Assembly: GCA_964292695.1 (NCBI GenBank) | Contig: CAXYWB010000002.1 | Coordinates: 1-64,000 of the forward strand | Length of the DNA: 64,000 nucleotides | From: UPXZ01 sp018055865 | GTDB taxonomy: Bacteria > Bacteroidota > Bacteroidia > Bacteroidales > Paludibacteraceae | Direction: 5' to 3' | Shown here: piece after piece, positions 25,161-33,391 of the stretch | How positions within the stretch are numbered: the first letter of the stretch is position 1 | How the letters are laid out: every line of letters starts with the position of its first letter | Translations under genes and position numbers: made by a program | The notes under the pieces: generated by a model | The model's input: only the letters and a program-made list of their open reading frames with translations | Databases searched by the model: none | What the model was told of the DNA's origin: nothing

Positions 25161-26066
25161 ATGCTCTCGCTTCTTCAAGAATATCACATCTACCTGAAAA
25201 TGGAAAAATCGCTGTCGCATAATACAGTGGATGGATATGAGCGTGATATCCATAAACTGTTTTCGTATCTGAATGATGCTCATATCGAACCGAAAAACGC
25301 AAAGATTGAGCATTTGCGCGATTTCCTCGTTGAAATCGGGAAAATTGGAATAAACGAACGTTCGCAGGCAAGGCTTATTTCAGGCATCAAATCTTTTTAC
25401 CGCTTCCTTATTTATAAAGATAAAATTTCGCAGGATCCGACTGACTTGTTGGAAGCTCCAAGGTTAGGGTTGCGTTTGCCTGAAGTTCTTTCTATCGATG
25501 AAATCGAACAAATCTTTGCAGCCATCGATTTATCGAAACCGGAAGGACAACGAAACCGTGCCATCATTGAAGTGCTTTACGGATCGGGGTTGCGCGTGTC
25601 CGAACTGATTAACCTGAAACTGACGAATATCTATTTTGATGAAAATTATATGCTGGTGGAAGGAAAAGGGAGCAAACAGCGATTGGTTCCTCTTTCGGAG
25701 GAATCGGTGAAGCAAATCGGCTATTGGCGACTCGACCGCAACCGGCTGGACATAAAAAAGGGAAATGAGGATTATTTGTTTTTAAACCGGCTTGGAAGAA
25801 GGCTCACGCGTGCCATGATTTTTACCATTGTGAAAAATCTGGCTGAAGTTGCCGGAATAAAAAAAAATATCAGTCCGCATACTTTTCGTCATTCATTTGC
25901 CACTCACCTGCTAGAAAATGGTGCCAATTTACGTGCCATTCAGCAGTTGCTCGGACACGAATCTATCACAACCACAGAACTTTACACACACATTGATGTG
26001 CAATATTTACGGGAAACGATTTTGATGTATCATCCAAAAAACACAAACCGGAAAACAGTCCGATAA
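25161..26066 (+). CDS. xerD: Site-specific tyrosine recombinase XerD
   Basis: Resolves chromosome dimers at dif with XerC. About 301 residues: N-terminal SAM-like domain (LLQEYHIYLKMEKSLSHNTVDGY) and catalytic domain with Arg in GSGLRVSELINL, Lys in GKGSKQR, HTFRHSFATHLL, LGHES and Tyr in TELYTH. All catalytic residues are present. The TTG at 25134 is inside the promoter, so ATG 25161 is taken as start. No mobile element lies nearby, supporting a housekeeping recombinase rather than an integrase. Confidence 0.92.
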   Translation: MLSLLQEYHIYLKMEKSLSHNTVDGYERDIHKLFSYLNDAHIEPKNAKIEHLRDFLVEIGKIGINERSQARLISGIKSFYRFLIYKDKISQDPTDLLEAPRLGLRLPEVLSIDEIEQIFAAIDLSKPEGQRNRAIIEVLYGSGLRVSELINLKLTNIYFDENYMLVEGKGSKQRLVPLSEESVKQIGYWRLDRNRLDIKKGNEDYLFLNRLGRRLTRAMIFTIVKNLAEVAGIKKNISPHTFRHSFATHLLENGANLRAIQQLLGHESITTTELYTHIDVQYLRETILMYHPKNTNRKTVR

Positions 26067-26088
26067 CCTCCGCTAAACGTCGGGCAGA

Positions 26089-26111
26089 TACTGAAAATGG
26101 AATTTTCAGTA
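26089..26111. repeat. Perfect hairpin after xerD
   Basis: TACTGAAAAT-GGA-ATTTTCAGTA, 10-bp stem with a 3-base loop; no T-run follows, so termination is uncertain. Confidence 0.6.
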
Positions 26112-26200
26112 AATTGGATAAAACTTTTTAGATCCTAAACTTTTCTATTGTTTCAGAAAAAAGAATTCAGTTCAATGTTCTACATATTAACAAACATGAT

Positions 26201-28642
26201 ATGATAAAATTGAGAAAAAATCAGGTACTTGTTTTGAATTTTTTTACTCAGTTGAAAAAATTCACTAACTCTCTTCCCATGGGGTTTTTTGGCTTTTTTT
26301 TAATCGTTTGTGTACCTCTTTCGGCACAGGAAACGATAGTTGTAGGTCAGGTTTTCAATAAATTTGACCGAGCACCATTGCAATCGGTGAGCGTTTATTT
26401 CAAAGGATCAAGCGTACAGACACAGACCAACGAAGAGGGTTATTTCCTGATTCGAAATCAGGGAAAAGAATCGGTTCTTATTTTCTCACTAATCGGTTTC
26501 AGGAAAGAAGAAATTAAAATTACTCCCGGTGAAAGCGTCGGCATGGAATTATTACTGGAAGAAAAGGCAAATTTATTGGGAGAACTTTTTGTGACACCCG
26601 GAGCCAATCCAGCCAACGATTTGATGAAAAAAGTGCGTGAAAACCGGAAAAAGAACAATGTGAGGGCTAACCTGAAAAGCAACGAGCAACGTGTGGTTTT
26701 TCTAAGTAAAAACGATTCATGCTGGGAAAATAACCGACTTTTTGAGCAATTCAAAACCGGAAATCTTTCCGGCTCAGACTCTTCGCTGCTTGTACCACTT
26801 TATATGGAAGAATCCGTTTTCAATCAGACGAATAAAAACAAAGAACAAATCAGCAAAAACACATTCAACACATCTGAAACTGCTCAGAAAACCATCACAG
26901 GATTGCTGAAAGGATTGGACACTGAAGTTAATTTCTACAACAATGCTATTTCGGTGTTGGGCAAAAATATGATAAGTCCAATCGCAAACATTAGCAAAAC
27001 GTATTATCGTTACTATCTGATTGACAGTACGAAAACCAACACAGGAAAAGAGTATTCAGTTCGTTTCCGTACAAAAAACACCAAAAACCTCGCTTTCAAC
27101 GGTGAATTGAGGATTGACTCAGCCACTTTAGCACTTACTTATATCAATGCCGAACTTCCGCGAAAAGCCAATTTGAACTACATTCACAACCTGCGAATCA
27201 ATCAGTCGTTCCAATCGTCGAACAGTTTTTGGTTCCCAAAGGAGGAAAAATCTGTCTGGAATATGACATACGAACTATTGAAAGAAAATTCTGCCAAATC
27301 GCCCGAATTGCTTATCAGCCGAAATTCTGTTTTCTCACCCAATGGCGAAGATTTAGTGATTCAGACCGATTCGTTTGCCAATTCAGCTTTCACACAGCAG
27401 CAACTTGAAACAAAAATGACAGCCGTACAGCAAACTCCTTTGTACCGAACTGCAAGCTATCTTGCCGACGTACTGCTCACAGGCTATTTTCGTGCCGGCA
27501 TCTTTGATATCGGTCAGATTGTAGATATTACCCGGCTTACTAAAATAGAAGGCGTTCGGATTGGATTACCACTGCGAACCAACGAACAACTTTGGAAGAA
27601 TATTATGCTGGGTGCCCATGCTGCCTACGGTTTTCGGGATAAGGAAATAAAATACAGCGGCGAAGTTCAGTGGAAATTACCCGCGGAAAACAACAGGATA
27701 ATCCTGGGTGCCAAATACTTAAACGATTACCGGAGAATAGATTACGACTACAATAATTTTCTTTGGCGTGAAGATCCGCTGGCTACCGGCGACGAGAATT
27801 TTGTTTCCACATTTTTTGCATTTAAGGCCCAAAACAGAATAAGCAAAAGACATGAAATCAGTGCTTTTCTTTACAACGACTGGACACCTGATATAGAATC
27901 CAAGTGGATTTTCAGGAATGTAACCTATTTCGCAAACGAATTATTGCCTTTAAGGCAAAATGAAAACGTTTTCTCATCTTTACACGACCGGAATTTCTCG
28001 TTGACCACTCGTTTTTCTTTTGGAGAAAAAATAGTGGAGGAACATTTTCAACGGCTATATTTGAAGTCCAACAAACCGGTTTTATATGCCACGCTCGAAG
28101 GCGGACATTTCAAATTTGGCGATGAAAATGGAAATTATGGCAAGTTAAGCAGTACATTTCTGCATCGCGGGCAATTTGTATTGGGCGAATGGCGGTACAT
28201 GGCCGAAGCAGGAAAAATTCTGGGCAGCGTACCCTATCCTTTGCTCAAATTCATTCAGGGAAAAGAAGGAGGTGAATACAACCGATTCGAATTTGCCATG
28301 ATGAACAACCGCGAATACGTGGCCGATACCTACGGAACTCTCTTTTCTGAGTTGATTCTGAATGGTGTTTTATTTAACAATATCCCACTTATCAAGCATC
28401 TCAATCTGAGAGAAATAGCCTCATTCAAAATGGCTTATGGCACCCTAAGCGATTCACATTCCACCAAAATGGATATACCGACGCCTTCAGCCAAATTTAC
28501 ACAACCGTATACGGAGGCAAGTGTCGGATTTTGTAATCTGCTGGGTGTAATGTCCGTTCAAAGTATTTGGCGACTGACTGACTTAAACAAACCGAATATA
28601 AAGAAATGGGGCATTAAGTTCAATATCATGGTAACCTTCTGA
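26201..28642 (+). CDS. DUF5686 outer-membrane protein with carboxypeptidase-like regulatory domain
   Basis: 813 residues with a signal peptide ending LSA before Gln45. Residues about 45-130 form a CarboxypepD_reg-like beta-sandwich (VVGQVFNKFDRAPLQSVSVYFKG ... SLIGFRKEEI), as in the N-terminal part of TonB-dependent receptors. The rest matches DUF5686: a long periplasmic region then a beta-barrel ending in KWGIKFNIMVTF, where the terminal Phe suits BAM-mediated insertion. No TonB plug is seen, so transport is not inferred. Role unknown. Two hairpins follow (28670-28703, 28722-28748). Confidence 0.82.
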   Translation: MIKLRKNQVLVLNFFTQLKKFTNSLPMGFFGFFLIVCVPLSAQETIVVGQVFNKFDRAPLQSVSVYFKGSSVQTQTNEEGYFLIRNQGKESVLIFSLIGFRKEEIKITPGESVGMELLLEEKANLLGELFVTPGANPANDLMKKVRENRKKNNVRANLKSNEQRVVFLSKNDSCWENNRLFEQFKTGNLSGSDSSLLVPLYMEESVFNQTNKNKEQISKNTFNTSETAQKTITGLLKGLDTEVNFYNNAISVLGKNMISPIANISKTYYRYYLIDSTKTNTGKEYSVRFRTKNTKNLAFNGELRIDSATLALTYINAELPRKANLNYIHNLRINQSFQSSNSFWFPKEEKSVWNMTYELLKENSAKSPELLISRNSVFSPNGEDLVIQTDSFANSAFTQQQLETKMTAVQQTPLYRTASYLADVLLTGYFRAGIFDIGQIVDITRLTKIEGVRIGLPLRTNEQLWKNIMLGAHAAYGFRDKEIKYSGEVQWKLPAENNRIILGAKYLNDYRRIDYDYNNFLWREDPLATGDENFVSTFFAFKAQNRISKRHEISAFLYNDWTPDIESKWIFRNVTYFANELLPLRQNENVFSSLHDRNFSLTTRFSFGEKIVEEHFQRLYLKSNKPVLYATLEGGHFKFGDENGNYGKLSSTFLHRGQFVLGEWRYMAEAGKILGSVPYPLLKFIQGKEGGEYNRFEFAMMNNREYVADTYGTLFSELILNGVLFNNIPLIKHLNLREIASFKMAYGTLSDSHSTKMDIPTPSAKFTQPYTEASVGFCNLLGVMSVQSIWRLTDLNKPNIKKWGIKFNIMVTF

Positions 28643-28669
28643 TAATATACAAATTAGAGCCAACTAATC

Positions 28670-28748
28670 GTTTGAAATCAAATTAAAACAATCGATTTCA
28701 AACAAGGAGAAAACTTCAAACCAGAAAATTCCCCCGTTGGATTTTCTG
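28670..28748. repeat. Two hairpins between DUF5686 and proC
   Basis: GTTTGAAATC (28670-28679) / GATTTCAAAC (28694-28703), and CAGAAAAT (28722-28729) / ATTTTCTG (28741-28748). Neither has a clear T-run. Confidence 0.6.
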
Positions 28749-28778
28749 AAAAAAATAAAATCCTGCTTTGAAAATGCG

Positions 28779-28786
28779 TATCTTTG
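28779..28786 (+). promoter_or_regulatory. -7 box of proC
   Basis: TATCTTTG, 22 bases before the ATG. Confidence 0.6.
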
Positions 28787-28808
28787 CAAGCCAAATACTC
28801 AATAAATT

Positions 28809-29597
28809 ATGACAAAAATTGCCATTATCGGAGGTGGAAATATGGGTGGAGCCATTGCAAGAGGGCTATTGAAAGGTAAACTCATTGCCGCCAAAGACAT
28901 TACAATTAGCGATGTATCTGAAAAAACTCTGCAGAATTTCAGAGACATTTCTGCTGACTGGAAATTGACAACTTCCAATCAGGAAGCCATTGAAGGCGCT
29001 GATATAATTATTTTTGCAGTAAAGCCCTGGTTGGTGGAAAAAGTGTGCGGTGAAATCAGGGAAAAAATAAATTTCAGGCAACAAATCATTGTTTCAATTG
29101 CAGCGGGAGTTGATTTTTTCACCCTGAAAAAACTGCTGCATGAAAAGGCAGTTATTTTCAGAATTATACCCAATACAGCCATTGAAGTGATGGAAAGTGT
29201 TTCAACAGTCACTTCTGAGAATGCCGGAAAAAAGCAGATAGAACTGGTCAGTTCTATTTTTGAAGATATGGGTAAGGTTTTTTATGTGGAAAATGAGCAT
29301 TTGCTAAATGCTTACATGTCACTTTCTTCTTGTGGTATTGCGTATGCTTTCCGTTACATTCGGGCTGCTATGGAAGGTGGAGTGGAAATGGGCATTTACC
29401 CCGATACAGCCAGGCAAGTAGTGATGCAAACACTGAGAGGTGCTGTGAAATTGCTTGAAACAAATAACTTGCATCCTGAGGCAGAGATTGACAAGGTGAC
29501 CACACCCGGCGGCATCACCATCAAAGGACTGAACGAGATGGAGGCCAACGGTTTTACAAATGCGGTGATAAAAGGATTAAAGAAAAGCCTCCCTTAA
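28809..29597 (+). CDS. proC: Pyrroline-5-carboxylate reductase
   Basis: Last step of proline synthesis, reducing pyrroline-5-carboxylate with NAD(P)H. 262 residues: Rossmann start IAIIGGGNMGGAIARGLL, ADIIIFAVKPW, FRIIPNTAIEV, and the C-terminal signature VTTPGGITIKGLNEME. Normal length. proB lies 21 kb away at 49932, so the pathway genes are scattered. The last codons (Ser-Leu-Pro-stop) come from the forward arm of a junction repeat. Confidence 0.95.
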   Translation: MTKIAIIGGGNMGGAIARGLLKGKLIAAKDITISDVSEKTLQNFRDISADWKLTTSNQEAIEGADIIIFAVKPWLVEKVCGEIREKINFRQQIIVSIAAGVDFFTLKKLLHEKAVIFRIIPNTAIEVMESVSTVTSENAGKKQIELVSSIFEDMGKVFYVENEHLLNAYMSLSSCGIAYAFRYIRAAMEGGVEMGIYPDTARQVVMQTLRGAVKLLETNNLHPEAEIDKVTTPGGITIKGLNEMEANGFTNAVIKGLKKSLP

Positions 29598-29617
29598 CCA
29601 TACTTAAGGAGTGAAAT
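29586..29617 (+). repeat. Junction repeat, forward arm (proC|prfB pair)
   Basis: AGCCTCCCTTAACC...TTAAGGAGTGAAAT; it contains the proC stop codon TAA at 29595-29597. Confidence 0.65.
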
Positions 29618-29670
29618 TAAACGGAGTTTCTAAAATTTCAGAAACATATTATTTAACAAAAAATAAGAAA

Positions 29671-29696
29671 AGCCTCCCTTTCACGGGCTTAGGGGC
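29671..29696 (-). repeat. Junction repeat, reverse arm (proC|prfB pair)
   Basis: Its reverse complement GCCCCTAAGCCCGTGAAAGG.. aligns along its length with the arm at 120-144. It ends 11 bases before the prfB ATG. Confidence 0.65.
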
Positions 29697-29707
29697 AGAA
29701 ATTTATT

Positions 29708-30827
29708 ATGATTACATCAGACCAGCTTAAAGTAGTGTTGGATCGCGAGGACGCGTTGAGGAGGTATCTTTGACGTCGATGCCAAGATTATCCAGATAGA
29801 AGAAGAAGAGTTACGCACACAGGTTCCCGGATTTTGGGATGACCCGAAAGCTGCCGAAATGCAGATGAGAAAAGTTAAAGACCTGAAACGTTGGGTAGAG
29901 GGTTACATTGGGGTGAAAGCAGCCACCGAAGAGCTGCAGCTCGCTTTTGATTTTTTCAAAGAAGAGGCAGTGACCGAAGAGGAGGTGGACAAAGCGTATG
30001 CACACGTGATGGAATTGCTCGAAACCATCGAACTGAAAAACATGCTGTCAAACGAAGAAGACCAACTCGGAGCGGTGATAAAAATAGTAGCCGGAGCCGG
30101 AGGAACCGAAGCTCAGGACTGGGCAGAAATGCTTTTCCGCATGTATCAGCGTTATTGCGAGCGGCAAGGATACAAAACAGAAGTAACCAACTATCAGGCA
30201 GGCGATGAAGCGGGTATCAAAACCGTAACCCTGCAAACTGAAAGCGAAATGGCTTTCGGCTACCTGAAATGCGAAAACGGAGTTCACCGGCTTGTGCGGG
30301 TGTCGCCATATAACGCACAAGGGAAACGGATGACTTCCTTTGCATCGGTGTTTGTAACACCTTTGGTTGACGACACAATTAATATCGAAGTCAATACGGC
30401 CAATCTGACCTGGGATACTTTCCGCTCAGGTGGTGCCGGCGGACAAAACGTAAATAAGGTAGAAACCGGAGTACGTCTGCATTACAAATACACGGACGAA
30501 AAAACCGGAGAAGAAAAAGAAATTGCAATTGAAAATACGGAGAGTCGCTCTCAAACTGGAAACCGTGAAAACGCCCTGAGACTTCTACGTTCACAATTGT
30601 ACGAACTGGAACTGGAAAAACGCCGTGCAGCGCAAGCTGTAGTGGAAGCCGGTAAGAAAAAAATAGAATGGGGCTCGCAAATACGCAGCTATGTATTTGA
30701 CGACCGCCGCGTGAAGGACCATCGAACGAACTACCAGACTTCGGACGTTAACGGGGTAATGGATGGCAAAATCGAAGAATTTATCAAAGCATATCTGATG
30801 GAATTCGGTCAGGAAGTGAAAGAATAA
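29708..30827 (+). CDS. prfB: Peptide chain release factor 2 with programmed +1 frameshift
   Basis: Releases finished peptides at UGA and UAA stops. The first frame starts at ATG 29708 (MITSDQLKVVLDREDALRRYL) and meets TGA at 29771. The site is the classic autoregulatory one: AGGAGG (29759-29764), then CTT TGA C (29768-29774), so a +1 slip reads Leu-Asp-Val-Asp and continues to 30827, giving about 372 residues. The GGQ motif (GGAGGQNVNK) and GTEAQDWAEML are present, and the stop-recognition region lies between. Low RF2 raises slippage and so RF2 synthesis. A strong Shine-Dalgarno sequence here contrasts with its absence at gene starts in the window. Confidence 0.97.
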
Positions 30828-30836
30828 GCAGTTTTT

Positions 30837-31340
30837 TTACTTCACGGCTGTCTTCATTTCTTTCAGATAAATAATCTCATCGTATTGCTGATAATAAAGT
30901 TCCGTTTCGGTTTGTGGTTTGTGGTCCAGCTGAAGCCGACGCCATACAACCCGGAATGTTTTATTCAGGTATCGCGGATTTGGATCTTTTCCTCCGTTTT
31001 CATCGTTCGGGTTCGGGGATTTTACAGTAAGTGGAAAATGAGAATCATTTCCACTGAAACTTATTTCATCTCCCGTTTCGTTACTGAAAACATAATACAC
31101 TACATCGCCCATCCTGAAAGCTGTGTAGGTGAGAACGGCAGTTCTTATTTCTCCGATTGTTTTATATCCTTCGGGTAGTCGTTTGTTTTGTAGTGCGTCA
31201 AGCGTCAAGGCTAATGTGTCAATGGGAGTGTGAAGAACAACGCTGTCTTTCATTGGGAATGAGTCAGCACTTTTGCCACTCCGGTTGCTGCACGAAACGG
31301 CGGAAATGAGAAATAAAATAAGTAGCAACAGCCTATTCAT
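30837..31340 (-). CDS. Putative lipoprotein, unknown function
   Basis: 167 residues with a lipoprotein signal (MNRLLLLILFLISAVSC). The mature part is beta-rich (TYTAFRMGDVVYYVFSNETGDEISF), with a loop of Asn, Asp and Gly. No known motif. It is the last gene of a minus-strand cluster behind the sigma factor, 45 bases after the preceding gene, and converges with prfB. Confidence 0.75.
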   Translation of the reverse strand: MNRLLLLILFLISAVSCSNRSGKSADSFPMKDSVVLHTPIDTLALTLDALQNKRLPEGYKTIGEIRTAVLTYTAFRMGDVVYYVFSNETGDEISFSGNDSHFPLTVKSPNPNDENGGKDPNPRYLNKTFRVVWRRLQLDHKPQTETELYYQQYDEIIYLKEMKTAVK

Positions 31341-31385
31341 CTTTCATTTATAATTGATTATTAGTATTTTATCAGGAAACAAAGC

Positions 31386-31700
31386 CTAATAAGCTCTTTC
31401 CTTTTCACAGAAAAAGTATAAAAACAGAAATACAATCGGAAAAAGCATAAATCCGGCCATCATATATATAAATGGTATTCCGGCAACTAATTCAAATACC
31501 CTGAAAATCATTTCGCGAATATCAACCATTAACATTGAAATAATAATTCCAGCCAACGTAAATACAGGTACAATCCAATCTGTGGTTCGTTCTTTCATGG
31601 GCAATTTTTTCATTACGCTGCCAGCGAATCCGTCATCCTGAAATTCTGCTTTGTTTTTTCGGAAAAAATCTTTCAGCAATTTATCTTCACTATTTTCCAT
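31386..31700 (-). CDS. Small two-helix membrane protein behind the sigma factor
   Basis: 104 residues: a charged N-terminal cytosolic part (MENSEDKLLKDFFRKNKAEFQDDGFAG) then two membrane segments (about 43-63 and 73-97). It resembles DUF5056-type proteins. Its start overlaps the sigma gene stop by 11 bases, so the two are coupled, which is the usual place of an anti-sigma factor. The first 40 residues could bind the sigma factor, but no zinc-binding anti-sigma motif is seen, so this is inference. Confidence 0.78.
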   Translation of the reverse strand: MENSEDKLLKDFFRKNKAEFQDDGFAGSVMKKLPMKERTTDWIVPVFTLAGIIISMLMVDIREMIFRVFELVAGIPFIYMMAGFMLFPIVFLFLYFFCEKERAY

Positions 31701-32232
31701 ACCCCTGATGTGTTAAAAAATGATTCATCTTTTCCTTCCCTTTCAGAATATATGTTTTCACAGTACCGAGGGGAAGTTTCATAATTTTTGCTATTTCTGC
31801 ATGCGTTTTGTCTTCCATGTAGCAAAGCAAAATAGCTGCCTTCTCTTCTTTTCTTAGAAGCTGCAAAGCGGTGTAAATATCGGTTTTTTCTGTCGAAAAA
31901 TCAATATCTATACTGGTTTTTTTGTCAATTTCGGTTGTATTCAGGTCTTCATACTGTTTGCTTGATCGTACCGAATCATAAAACGTGTTGTAAGCAATGC
32001 GAAAAAGCCAGGTGGAGAAAGCCGAAATTCCCTGAAACGAACGAATATTAAGATATGCTTTGATGAATGTTTCCTGCGCCAAATCGTCAGCTAAAGTTGC
32101 GTCGCCCAGTGTCAGATTCCGCAGAAATCTCCTCACGGGCGACTGATACTTGCAAACCAGCCGATCGAACGCACGGCGGTCATCAGCGATGACCACCTGC
32201 GATATCCAAAGCAAATCTTCGGCTTTATTCAT
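31690..32232 (-). CDS. ECF-type sigma-70 family RNA polymerase sigma factor
   Basis: 180 residues with region 2 (FDRLVCKYQSPVRRFL ... DLAQETFIKAYLNI, FSTWLFRIAYNTFYD) and region 4 (ALQLLRKEEKAAILLCYMEDKTHAEIAKIMKLPLGTVKTYILKGKEK). No extra domains. It overlaps the upstream membrane-protein gene by 8 bases and the downstream one by 11, so all are probably one transcript. The signal it answers is unknown. Confidence 0.93.
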   Translation of the reverse strand: MNKAEDLLWISQVVIADDRRAFDRLVCKYQSPVRRFLRNLTLGDATLADDLAQETFIKAYLNIRSFQGISAFSTWLFRIAYNTFYDSVRSSKQYEDLNTTEIDKKTSIDIDFSTEKTDIYTALQLLRKEEKAAILLCYMEDKTHAEIAKIMKLPLGTVKTYILKGKEKMNHFLTHQGYGK

Positions 32233-32833
32233 TTATCCCCGGTGAATTCGGATTGTTTTTTGGTTTTTCGATCAAATAAGCTATCAAAATTCCTAATCCG
32301 ACAAAACCCGGAATTAAACCAAACAGCAGACCATCATTATTGGTGGAAATGCCCACTATGACTAACGCCATACCCACTCCGAGCCACACCAGACCGCTTT
32401 GAAGCCGCGATGAATCCTTTTTCTCAGGTTCTTCGAAGATTTTTTCGGGTATCGATTGCCCCATTTCGATAGATTTCAGATAAAGATCATAACGGGCTTT
32501 CTCTCTTTCTTTTTTGGTCCGAGAAGTAAAGAAAATAATAAAAACCACCATAATAAATGGTGCTGTTGATATCAGTACCAAAGCCCACATAGGCATCGGA
32601 ATTTCATTACTATCTCTGTGTCTTTCGTTATCGAGACGCTGTTTTTCGATTTCGAGCAACTGATCAGGGTTCAGTTTCTGAAGTAAAATTGCATCTCGTA
32701 CATTTTCACCTGTCGATGCATACTTTTCTATTATACTGTCATTTACAGCTACATTAGTGCTGTCAGTTTGAACCTGTGCACTTATTCCGGTCCACAAAAT
32801 AATTCCTACTAAAATAATTCCAACTCGTTTCAT
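32225..32833 (-). CDS. DUF6249-like membrane protein, first gene of the sigma operon
   Basis: 202 residues with a signal peptide (cleavage ISA before Gln20), a periplasmic segment with an LLQKLNPDQLLEIEKQR coiled part, one membrane helix (PMPMWALVLISTAPFIMVVFIIFF, about 77-102), a charged cytosolic stretch, and two closing helices (about 145-160, 168-187). It resembles DUF6249 proteins often next to ECF sigma genes in Bacteroidota. A sensing role is possible but unproven. Confidence 0.75.
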   Translation of the reverse strand: MKRVGIILVGIILWTGISAQVQTDSTNVAVNDSIIEKYASTGENVRDAILLQKLNPDQLLEIEKQRLDNERHRDSNEIPMPMWALVLISTAPFIMVVFIIFFTSRTKKEREKARYDLYLKSIEMGQSIPEKIFEEPEKKDSSRLQSGLVWLGVGMALVIVGISTNNDGLLFGLIPGFVGLGILIAYLIEKPKNNPNSPGINE

Positions 32834-33155
32834 TTTTTTTAATTCATTTTTAATGGTTTGTAAATATAATCTTTGTTTATGAATTAGACGAATTGAATTA
32901 CAGATTTGGATTTAAAACAGATAAAAAAAATTCATAAAAAGTCAAATTCGCTATTATCTTATGAAGCAACTCTATATGATAGGTTAGCTTCTGGTAATTA
33001 ATAGATTAACACTTCTTTGCAAATATGATAAAAAGCAGCTTTTTGTTATTAAATATATTTAGAATTTAGCACTTCAAAACTAAAGAAATGAGGCAATTAG
33101 CCTAAAAACGGAAAGATTTAAATAATGTTAATATTTAAAGATTAGTGCCCGATTA
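32834..33155. other. AT-rich gap with no gene
   Basis: Between divergent genes. A small palindrome-like AGGCAATTAGCCT lies at 33091-33103. I see no open reading frame with coding character and no clear minus-strand promoter. Confidence 0.6.
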
Positions 33156-33187
33156 TTTGTGGATAAAAAAATAGATTCATATTTTTG
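33156..33187 (+). promoter_or_regulatory. Promoter of the copper ATPase leader
   Basis: TTTG (33156-33159), 20-base spacer, TATTTTTG (33180-33187). Transcription would start about 33194, giving a leader of about 200 bases. Confidence 0.75.
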
Positions 33188-33225
33188 CACGTGATTTTTT
33201 TCATAGTATTAGATTTAAGGTTAAA

Positions 33226-33375
33226 GGATTGGTAGTCAAGCGAGGCTACCGATTCTTGTTTTAAATCCGCTTAATCTTCCTTTTGTCCATTCGGCATACC
33301 ATCCGTTAACCATCCTTAAATTCCTGTAAATAAAGACTCCCTGAGAACTAAACAGGAACTTTATCTGTTTTTTTT
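33226..33375 (+). promoter_or_regulatory. Structured leader with terminator-like hairpin before the copper ATPase
   Basis: A 10-bp stem GGATTGGTAG / CTACCGATTC (33226-33255, two wobble pairs) is followed by AAACAG (33350-33355) / CTGTTT (33365-33370) and a run of T to 33375, only 17 bases before the start codon. This could attenuate transcription of copA. Confidence 0.45.
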
Positions 33376-33391
33376 ACATCATTTACCGCTT

